Source: Ampullaceana balthica (taxonomy: Eukaryota > Mollusca > Gastropoda > Lymnaeidae). From it: a stretch of 64,000 nucleotides of DNA. This document shows, in pieces, positions 55,786 to 64,000 of the stretch. The position numbers were made by a program, and so were the translations under genes. Within the stretch, counting starts at the first letter, position 1, and each line of letters opens with the position of its first letter. The notes under the pieces were generated by a model. The model saw nothing but the letters and a program-made list of their open reading frames with translations, did no database searches and was not told the DNA's origin. The stretch is taken from the NCBI GenBank assembly GCA_944989445.1, contig CALYLW010000328.1, forward strand, positions 370,501 to 434,500, written 5' to 3'.

Positions 55786-56597
55786 AATAAATTATTGTTT
55801 CAAAGTCCGATAAGTCAAAGTTTCTCCCAGCTCATAACTCAAACGATTGACTCGCAACATGCTCCTGCCAAGACTTCCATACGGTCATATATCCCTGGCC
55901 GTGTCCCTAGTTCTCTTCACCCAGCTACCAGCCGTCAGCTCAAGTGTAGGCACCGTGTCGGCCAGCACCCAGACCCACCTTTGCTCCTACACCCTGGTGG
56001 TCAACGAGTTTGACGTCTCCAAGTGTCCGTCCGTCAGTGAACCAGCTCAAGCCGACGGCGCGGAGTTCCAAGCCCAAAAAACCAAAACCGTCACGGACGT
56101 CAACAAGTTTGCTGCCCCCAACGCTCAGCACAGCAGCAACAACTTGTACCAAAAACACGACTACAGAACAGAAAAACACAAAAATCTGGGAGGGTACGGG
56201 GAAGACGCAGCCAGCCTCAACTCGCTGGTCAAAGACATGGAGTCGAAGCTGCTGGATGAGATGGTTCGCAGCAGGGAGCTCAACTCAACGCTGTCCAGAC
56301 ACGAGGCCTTGCTGAGCACCGCCCAGAAGACATTGGAGTCCTACAAGGCCAACTTCACCAGCGTGTTCAGGACGATGATGCAGATGGAGCGGAAGCTGCA
56401 GCACCAGAGAAAGATCAACAGGTCACTCAACAAGAAGCTGTCCAACGTCATCCTGGACGTCGTGGAGGTCAACAACGTGCTGACCCACAAGATGCCCACA
56501 GGGGACACCGCCAGCCAAGGCAAAAAGTTTGCTGTTGAGAGCAGTGTGGGTACCAGGTCATGTCCGGGTATTACGGATAGCAGCAAGCAATTCAAAG
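55786..56597 (+). CDS. Exon encoding the N-terminus of a secreted coiled-coil protein
   Basis: A strong acceptor (T-rich run, then ccag at 55782-55785) precedes the exon, and AAAG|GTAAGG gives a donor at 56598 (phase 1). I choose ATG 55859: the next residues, MLLPRLPYGHISLAVSLVLF, form a signal peptide ending near residue 27-29. Then come LCSYTLVVNEFDVSKCP with Cys 42 and Cys 56, a polar linker, and a heptad-rich coiled coil at about residues 117-212. N-glycosylation sequons lie at 142 (NST), 165 (NFT) and 187 (NRS), and Cys 235 is near the end. GC content and codon use stand out from the AT-rich surroundings. A signal peptide, a cysteine pair and a coiled coil are how angiopoietin- or fibrinogen-related and olfactomedin-type secreted proteins begin, but the C-terminal domain is not seen, so the family stays open. 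An oligomeric extracellular protein is the inference. Confidence 0.75.
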
Positions 56598-57728
56598 GTA
56601 AGGGTTTGCACTTCCAGTCTTATGCTTTAACGTTGTTATTTCATCTCGTGCTCTCAAACGAAAGTTCAGACATCTTTTGGCATAAACTGAGTATCTTACG
56701 ATGAACATGTTTGAATGTTACTCACCAATACTACATTAATAATCCAGATGTATGTAGTCACTCAACATCAGACAAACGTTTTATCAACTTTATTTAGCTG
56801 TGCAAATCTCAAAGTCTAATGTGTGCCGGTACCCACCAGCAATAATTTATTGATGTATATGCTAACAAACGTTTAATTTCATCCCTGTAGAACGTTAATG
56901 GCCGCAGCTTCAATCGTCTTCCACACACTCTACATATACATTTCATCCAACCAGTTGAGAATTAATTCCCTTTGTTTCCGCCGTGCCGCATAACGCCCCC
57001 TGCCAGTTTTCAAATTCCTCACTAACGACCATCATTATAGCGTTGATATCGTCTTATGTTTCACAGCAGATACAGCTTCTCTTCCACAAATTCCGTTAGC
57101 TAGATGGCTTCTTGGCTTTTAACACCACACAGGTGAATTTGTTGGCTTAGGGATACCTAATTTTAAGAATTTTTTGGAAATTTTAAAAATAAAAAACTTA
57201 ATAATTTTTGTTTAACGAAAGTGGTAAAGAATTTTGATCAAGACCTATTAATGGATTCAAGGTTACCACTGATATAGAAATAAATAAACACCTAAATTGT
57301 TTAGATGTAGGAATTTGATATACTGTTTCTAAGACTGCTCTCCATACACCACCACAATTAGGATCTTAAACCATGATTTAATGTCGAATTCCGGTTAATA
57401 TAAATGTGATCAAAGTCTTGGAAACTTTTGTTGAGTTGCTAATTTTACTCGCAAAACTAAATATCAGCTGTTATATTCCAATGGCTCAAAGAATCCAGTA
57501 AAATAAAAGTCGTAACCCAGCACTAAAGATATAAATAAAGCCGATGCTAGGAAGTGAACTTTGGGACGAGCCGTGCTCTCGGTTGTTTGTTTCAATTATA
57601 CTTACGACGGTGTAACACACAAAGGGTTAATAGACAAAATACCTGGTCTCAGGGTGTACTCTTTATATAAGTCATTAGCCTGCATGCATGTGTGTATGTG
57701 CGTATGTATGCATATATGTATATAACCA
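56598..57728. other. Probable intron sequence
   Basis: It follows the donor at 56598. AT-rich, no repeat array and no convincing coding segment. The 33 codons read beyond the donor before the stop at 56702 are expected to be spliced out. Confidence 0.45.
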
Positions 57729-57733
57729 CTTAT

Positions 57734-57873
57734 TTCAGGGTAGAAAAGAAATTAGAAACAAGTAGAAGAGAGAGATTGGCTTCTGTTCTCGAGAATATCA
57801 AGCTGTTCGATTGTGACATCAGGTACAAGTACAACCTGAGTTGTCCAAACTTGAACCAAAACAAACTTCTCTA
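57734..57873 (+). CDS. Possible downstream exon (weak)
   Basis: Acceptor-like sequence cacttatttcagggtag ends at 57741. Taking the second AG (ggtag), the phase fits the upstream exon and reads KKLETSRRERLASVLENIKL, then FDCDIRYKYNLSCP and a stop at 57872-57874. The charged, heptad-like character and two Cys fit a continuation of the coiled-coil protein, but taking the first AG would give an immediate stop. It may also be chance. Confidence 0.25.
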
Positions 57874-57874
57874 G

Positions 57875-58225
57875 GCCTGGACGGAGCTTTTGTTTAATTA
57901 GTGGTGGGGTGGATGTCAACGGGAGACGCACTGTAGTTGAAACTTGACACTGTAAATGAAACAGAGCACCGACTACAAATTGAATAAGATGGTCAAACAA
58001 GAAATAAACACTCGAATGAATATTTAAACGCAATTTCCAACAAGGAATTTCGGATTTTTTATCAAGGGAAATCATTCTAGATTACAATAAAAGTAGATTC
58101 AAATAAGTAATTCTGAAAGTAAACAAAATATGACGTCATATCCCCTCACGCTACATCACACCAAGAATGAGTCAATATAATGCGCACTAAGCATTCACAA
58201 AGCGGGAAAGCCCCATCAACAACTA
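57875..58225. other. Spacer, no gene seen
   Basis: AT-rich, with no recognisable feature. A minus-strand frame of 107 codons (57752-58075) mirrors the possible exon and has no motifs. Confidence 0.35.
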
Positions 58226-58915
58226 TCAATATACATAATTCCCGTCGTCTGTATGTATGTCTGGAATGTAATGACGTCATTGTTTGATCTTAATACAAGG
58301 TGTGCATCAAAAGGTGTGCAAATTAAAGATGCGCTTTAAAAAAATATTATAGGACGTCATTGTTTTAGCTCATATTTTAATTTTGGTAAAGGGATCAATG
58401 TAAAAAGAGGATTTGATGATGGTTAATTATAAAAATCAACCCCTATTATAAAATACTTTGTGTACATTTCAGAAAGTTTAATATTTCGTATTTATCAAAC
58501 AAGGACAAGTTGGTTGGGCTTTTGGAAAAGGTAGGCGGCCGCAGGAGCCCTAATAAAAAGTGTGTTTTTTTCAAAATAAATAGATTTCAGCTGAAAACTT
58601 CCGTCATTTTTTACGGGTAATACACTCAATATACATAATTCCCGTTGTCTGTATGCATGGATGTAATTATAATGCTGTTAGGTGGCACTGCGAAATTTGT
58701 AATGCTGTTAGGTGGCGCTGCGATCGATTTTGTTTTATAGTGCTGCACCAAAAATAACACTTTTCGAACATTCCGCATAAAATTGTTCAATATGATAATA
58801 AATGAATCAAATAAAAATAAATGAAAGTTCTGTATTACGTTATTTTTTTAATCTGATGTGTATTTATTTTGAAAACTTCCGTCATTTTTGACGGTTGATA
58901 TACTAGTCATTCCTT
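58226..58915 (+). repeat. Mosaic of dispersed repeats including family A tail
   Basis: atatacataattcccgtcgt with a gtctgtatg end occurs at about 58228, and its ccgttgt variant at about 58628. aacttccgtcatttttgacg-like sequence occurs near 58596 and 58868. The tail of family A (tatcaaacaaggacaagttg) is at about 58494. A roughly 27-bp tandem pair, aatgctgttaggtggc, lies at 58671-58725. No coding sequence. Confidence 0.55.
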
Positions 58916-59394
58916 ATTACATTAAAAGTTATTTCAAATCAATAATTTTGAAACTAAACAAAACAATTGCTTTCAAAAATTGCTTCTAAAATTACGGGAG
59001 TCGAACGAAAACAAATTTTTGAAAAATTCCTTCTCCAACATTGTTCTAAATATTATTAGCTATTCTTTGACGTTTGTTTCAACCCGATAGATGTTATGGT
59101 TGTTGAGAAATTGACAAAATGCGGATATTTTTCTGTTTTTTTTATTATTTTCCAGGAAATCCAGTAAACCTTTTCGGTATTTTTTTGGCCGATGCACATC
59201 CTTGGGACCTCCTTAGCATATTTGCAGAGACCCGAACCCTCTATCTGGCATGGTTCAGGAGGAGTTGCATGTGCAAGCGTTACCGACATTTCGAATCTAA
59301 AACGCAATTTTTCCAAGGGAAATTGCGTTAAAAAACATATTCATAAAATATGGTAAATAACCACAATTTCCACAGTGAAGTCACATTATAATTT

Positions 59395-59885
59395 TAAAAA
59401 ACCGTAAAAAAAACAAGTTTTTGACTATAAATCCTTTATGTACGAGAAGTAACTAAAAGAATGTTCATGATAATACGCAGCGCAAGACCATCCAAAAATA
59501 CAAAATTGCAGTTGTGTCGTAAAACATGTTTAATATAATGCGCACCGATCAGGAATATGTTTATAAAAAGAGTTGTCAATAAAATACGCACCTTATTGCG
59601 CGACAGAAAGGTTATTCAATATAATTCGCACCGCGACGCTCTATCTCAAAAAATAGCATGATACATAGGAATAAATAAAATAATCTTAAAAATCAATAAT
59701 TTAATTACGGTACATGCGATCGATCTGAAATTTTGATACATTGTTTTTATTATCGGTACAAAACTGCCTGCAAAATTTCAGCTCGCTAGCTTACGAGCAA
59801 GTGGGTTAAAAATCGATCCAAAGTTTTGGCGACAATCAAGGGTGCAGACACCACGAGTTAATATAAAGGATTTTTAAAAATATAT
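59395..59885 (+). repeat. Dispersed family C, split copy
   Basis: 59400-59470 carries ccgtaaaaaaaacaagtttt and gactataaatcctttatgta. 59695-59880 carries tacatgcgatcgatctgaaa, aaaatttcagctcgctagct and gagttaatataaaggatttt. The segment between holds several taata(t/a)aatgcgcacc-like motifs (59533, 59578, 59618), also seen at about 58176. Confidence 0.6.
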
Positions 59886-60028
59886 ATATACCAAAAAAAA
59901 CTATGAAGCCTACCGTAAAAATCGATTACGTCATTTTATGTACATATAATTTTCGTCGACTGGGAAACGAATATGGCGTTGGTGAACTTAAAAATTTTAA
60001 ATAGTTTTTTGTATCACAAATTTTGAAA

Positions 60029-60110
60029 CAACTTTTCAGCTTTTGTTATATTCAACAACTTTTCGGCTTTTGTTATATTCAACAACTTTTTGGCTTTTGT
60101 TATATTCAAC
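60029..60110 (+). repeat. 27-bp tandem repeat, 3 copies
   Basis: The unit is caacttttcggcttttgtta plus tattcaa, with a single-base change per copy. Confidence 0.9.
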
Positions 60111-60299
60111 ACATTTTCTTATTGTAAGGTGCGTAGTACAACATAAACATCTTCAGTCCCTAACTTTGCCATTATTTATACAATTTTAATCATTTCTATC
60201 TTCTCTAGTACAGACACTCCTGGTATACAGAAGATTATAAATTGCGTCTAATTATTCTAGTTAAAATATTTAATTATTTATAACGTCTTGAAAATCGCT

Positions 60300-60555
60300 A
60301 TAAAATTGTGATAGTAATGCTTCATGTTAAATCCACATTCATAAAATTGTGATAGTAATGTTTCATGTTAAATCCACATTCATAAAATTTTGATAGTAAT
60401 GTTTCATGTTAAATCCACATTCATAAAATTGTGATAGTAATGTTTCATGTTAAATCCACATTCATAAAATTGTGATAGTAATGTTTCATGTTAAATCCAC
60501 ATTCATAAAATTGCGATAGTAATGTTTCATGTTAAATCCACATTCATAAAATTGT
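60300..60555 (+). repeat. 41-bp tandem repeat, about 6 copies
   Basis: The unit contains ataaaattgtgatagtaatg and tttcatgttaaatccacatt. Copies are nearly identical, which suggests recent amplification. Confidence 0.93.
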
Positions 60556-60850
60556 AAAAAAAATCAATAAACACCATTAACTCAGTCGTGATCTAATGTT
60601 TACATCTGTAAATTCTGAAAATAACATCATTATTTCAATCGGCAAAGTAAATTTTAAAAAATAATATGAAATTACAATAAGGAATTATTATATAAAGAAA
60701 GTTGATGATGAGCACGCCGATACAAAGAAAAGTGGAGAAAGGAGTGGATGACATGTATGTGAGTGAAGAATTACTTGACCTTCAAAATCAAACAAGCGGA
60801 AAATATTTATTTACATTAAACTACCATGGAAAAAATATCTGGAATTATTA

Positions 60851-62341
60851 CTGATGGTGCTCCTGTCATGGCTGGTGAGCATAGTGGACAAATAACACTT
60901 GTCTGTGACAAAGTCTGATGGTGCTCCTGTCATGGCTGGTGAGCATAGTGGACAAATAACACTTGTCTGTGACAAAGTCTGATGGTGCTCCTGTCATGAC
61001 TGGTGAGCATAGTGGACTAGCAACACTTGTCTGTAACAAAGTGGACTAGCAACACTTGTCTGTAACAAAGTGGACTAGCAACACTTGTCTGTAACAAAGT
61101 GGACTAGCAACACTTGTCTGTAACAAAGTGGACTAGCAACACTTGTCTGTAACAAAGTGGACTAGCAACACTTGTCTGTAATAAAGTGGACTAGCAACAC
61201 TTGTCTGTAACAAAGTGGACTAGCAACACTTGTCTGTAACAAAGTGGACTAGCAACACTTGTCTGTAACAAAGTGGACTAGCAACACTTGTCTGTAACAA
61301 AGTGGACTAGCAACACTTGTCTGTAACAAAGTGGACTAGCAACACTTGTCTGTAACAAAGTGGACTAGCACCACTTGTCTGTAACAAAGTGGACTAGCAA
61401 CACTTGTCTGTAACAAAGTGGACTAGCAACACTTGTCTGTAACAAAGTGGACTAGCAACACTTGTCTGTAACAAAGTCTGATGGTGCTCTTGCCACGACT
61501 GGTGAACATAGTGGACTAGCAACACTTGTCTTTAACAAAGTGGACTAGAAACACTTGTCTGTAACAAAGTGGACTAGCAACACTTGTCTGTAACAAAGTG
61601 GACTAGCAACACTTGTCTGTAACAAAGTGGACTAGAAACACTTGTCTGTAACAAAGTCTGATGGTGCTCCTGTCATGGCTGGTGAGCATAGTGGACAAAT
61701 AACACTTGTCTGTGACAAAGTCTGATGGTGCTCCTGCCATTATTGGCAAACATAGTGGACTAGCAACACTTGTCTGTGACAAAGTCTGATGGTGCTCCTG
61801 TCATGACTGGTGAGCATAGTGGACTAGCAACACTTGTCTGTAACAAAGTGGACTAGCAACACTTGTCTGTAACAAAGTGGACTAGCAACACTTGTCTGTA
61901 ACAAAGTGGACTAGCAACACTTGTCTGTAACAAAGTGGACTAGCAACACTTGTCTGTAACAAAGTGGACTAGCAACACTTGTCTGTAACAAAGTGGACTA
62001 GCAACACTTGTCTGTAACAAAGTGGACTAGCAACACTTGTCTGTAACAAAGTGGACTAGCACCACTTGTCTGTAACAAAGTGGACTAGCACCACTTGTCT
62101 GTAACAAAGTGGACTAGCAACACTTGTCTGTAACAAAGTGGACTATCAACACTTGTCTGTAACAAAGTCTGATGGTGCTCTTGCCACGACTGGTGAACAT
62201 AGTGGACTAGCAACACTTGTCTGTAACAAAGTGGACTAGAAACACTTGTCTGTAACAAAGTGGACTAGAAACACTTGTCTGTAACAAAGTGGACTAGAAA
62301 CACTTGTCTGTAACAAAGTCTGATGGTGCTCTTGCCACGAC
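60851..62341 (+). repeat. 29-bp / 64-bp minisatellite grown from transposase coding sequence
   Basis: The short unit is tggactagcaacacttgtct plus gtaacaaag (29 bp). Interspersed are seven longer units of 64 bp or more that add ctgatggtgctcctgtcatg and gctggtgagcatag in front. Both are the DNA for TDGAPVM.GEHSG and SGLATLVCNK of the transposase. The last unit continues after the hAT insertion (63233-63284) and then into ordinary transposase sequence. Variants (caaata, agaaac, agcacc, ctcttgccacgact) recur in two similar blocks at 60990-61540 and 61800-62230, a higher-order duplication. Confidence 0.92.
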
Positions 62342-63232
62342 TAGGGCTGTCAATATTGTTAAAAATGCTACCCGGGTACCCGTCCAAATTTCGAACGGGT
62401 ACCCGGGTTACCCGATCGAAATATCACATAATTTTCCCCGTCATGACCGCTATACAATGCTATCTAGCCACCTTCCATGCACTTCATCTCACACAGTAGC
62501 CACAAGGCCGACGTCTTAGGAGCCGTACATAAATGACGTCAAGGGATTTTGGCCGATTTTACCCCCCTCCCCCCCCCGTCACAGGTTGTCACAAAAACTT
62601 AGAGACCCCACCAATATGACTGCCCCCCCCCCATACTTCATTTTTGAAAATGAGCATGTTTCAAATAACTTAATTCTCATTTAATTTTGTATTTAATGTG
62701 AAGTTGAACTCTAAAAATCAATACACGCTTAAATTCATGTAAAACGTCATTAAATAATTTGTAAGTAATCACATATTTCATTGGAACTTTTATTTAAAGT
62801 TGCGCATTTTGATGTGACGTCACATTTATTCTTGAACACATCCCTCCCCCTCGTCACAAATTATGTATGACGCCCTCCTCCCCTAGGTGCGTAACGTCAT
62901 TTATGAACGGGCCCTTTTCCATCTTGCACTGTTAGTAAGTAATTAATTGACTTTAAAAACTTAAAAATTTTGGTGTATTATTAAAATCCCGTTGACAGAT
63001 ACTTCTCCTTAGACGTATTTCACAGCATATTTTTGAAACAAAAATTTTCATTTCATACATGTAAATTGTTTCGCGAGTCGTAAATTAAACACAAAAAAGC
63101 CGCATGCCAACCGAAGTTTGGTTAATATAGACATTGAAGCCACATTTTCACGGGTACCTGGGAGGAATTTTACTACCCGGGTAATCTCACGGCAACGGGT
63201 ACCCGGGTCCCGGGTACCCGTTGACAGGCCTA
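62342..63232. mobile_element. Non-autonomous hAT element, 891 bp, with 8-bp target duplication
   Basis: The ends tagggctgtcaa and ttgacaggccta are inverted repeats with one mismatch. Flanks are gccacgac on both sides (62334-62341 and 63233-63240). Sub-terminal acccgggtacccg motifs are repeated at both ends in both senses. No transposase is encoded. It inserted into a 64-bp type unit of the surrounding array, and itself contains the MITE at 62519-62914. Confidence 0.85.
62519..62914. mobile_element. MITE family B, complete copy nested in the hAT element
   Basis: The left end ggagccgtacataaatgacg and the right end acgtcatttatgaacgggcc (plus c) are inverted repeats of about 20 bp with two to three mismatches. 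The C-rich/GATGTGACGTCACATTT interior matches 5331-5512. A preceding tta (62516-62518) against a following ttt makes a 3-bp Harbinger-type target possible but not proven. Confidence 0.65.
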
Positions 63233-64000
63233 GCCACGACTGGTGAACATAGTGGACTAGCAACACTTGTCTGTAACAAAGTCTGGGAAGAGGCTGGCAA
63301 AAATTTTAATCTTCACTGTATCATTCACCAACAAGTTCTTTGTGTCAAACATCTTAGATGTGATCATGGCATTATGCCAGTTATAAAAGCTAAAAGCTAT
63401 CCTGGGAGAATACGGAGATTTTGTGTATCAGAATGATATAAGATGGCTCAGTCGGGTGACAGCCCTTTTGCGCTTCTACGCACTTAAACAAGAAATTGAG
63501 CAATTCATGGAAGTTAAGGAACAACCAATTCCTGAGTTATCTGATACTGCTTGGCTGGCAGATTTTGCATTTTTAGTTGATGTGAGAATACATCTAAACG
63601 TTCTTAACACAAATTTTCAAGGGACAATGCAGTGGTAAGCCAATTATATTCACATATCAAGGCCTTTGAAAACAAGCTGCAACTTTTTCAAAGTCAACTG
63701 TGTCAAGTGTAGCCTAATACCAGACATTTACCCTCATTACAGGTAATCCACAAGTTTTCCAGAAATAAGCTTCAATGACCAAATGCACAGGTATGTTGCA
63801 GATATCACATCCGTGGCGGATAAATTTCAAAGATTCTTTCAGGACTCTGCAACCATTGAAAAGGAAATCATGTGGTTTTTTTTCTACACCTTTCTCTGTT
63901 GACCCTGACAATACTCCAGGCAATCTGGAGCTGGAACTCATTAAGTTTCAAAGTGATGCTGAATGTGACAGCAGACAACAGCTTTCTCTCAATGACTTTC

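Larger units (their letters stand above)
60690..64000 (+). pseudogene. Decayed hAT transposase gene (ZBED/GTF2IRD2-like group), runs off the window
   Basis: In order: SEELLDLQNQTSGKYLF (60757), then, frame-shifted, ISGIITDGAPVMAGEHSG (60836; the D of TDGAP is the first catalytic Asp of hAT transposases). The repeat array follows, then after the hAT insertion EHSGLATLVCNKV, NFNLHCIIHQQVLCVKHL (C-x2-H motif), DIRWLSRVTALLRFYALKQE (second Asp, D-x-R-W), PELSDTAWLADFAFLVD and FSTPFSVD...LELELIKFQSD. This order matches Charlie8/GTF2IRD2-like hAT transposases. Frameshifts near 60830, 63420 and 63640, stops near 63720-63830, the array and an inserted element all destroy it. The Glu and dimerisation end lie beyond 64000. 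Confidence 0.82.

Overview
The window looks like animal (metazoan) nuclear DNA, probably from a marine or freshwater invertebrate. It is AT-rich and intron-era in style, with no operons, and carries animal-type mobile elements: L2/CR1-like, RTE-like and RNase H-bearing LINEs, a Penelope-like GIY-YIG remnant, hAT and PIF/Harbinger-type DNA elements, and a solo LTR. A lophotrochozoan such as a mollusc would fit, but that is inference and nothing here proves it.

Layout. By my estimate about 26-27 kb of the 64 kb (roughly 40 percent) is head-to-tail tandem repeat, in about 35 arrays with units of 18 to 67 bp plus one of about 170-200 bp. The largest lie at 0.3-1.6 kb (57-bp unit), 8.0-9.9 kb (43), 11.3-14.5 kb (about 170-200, carried inside mobile elements), 15.3-18.0 kb (33), 22.5-23.9 kb (22), 33.6-34.7 kb (33), 37.4-39.4 kb (46), 42.5-43.9 kb (18), 44.7-47.6 kb (three abutting arrays of 36, 28 and 23-26) and 60.9-63.3 kb (29/64). 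Many long open frames are artefacts of units whose length is a multiple of three.

Between the arrays lie retroelement 3-prime ends (2.5, 14.6, 19.7, 24.2, 26.1, 36.0, 44.6, 50.1 and 53.2 kb), one long open LINE remnant with RT, RNase H and zinc-knuckle regions (29.1-30.9 kb, minus strand), and DNA elements with readable termini and target duplications: hAT-type at 22.5, 22.8 and 62.3 kb, a Harbinger-like element at 31.7-33.1 kb carrying a zinc-knuckle plus KH-like coding remnant, and a foldback-like element at 50.2 kb. The last 3.3 kb is a decayed hAT transposase gene in which one coding segment has itself expanded into a minisatellite, later interrupted by another hAT element.

The only convincing host gene piece is an exon at 55.79-56.60 kb (plus strand). 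It has a good splice acceptor, signal peptide, coiled coil, N-glycosylation sites and splice donor, and encodes the N-terminal part of a secreted oligomeric protein whose remaining exons I could not identify with confidence. The genes here do not form a pathway. The biology of the window is repeat birth, transposon insertion into repeats, and repeat growth inside transposons.
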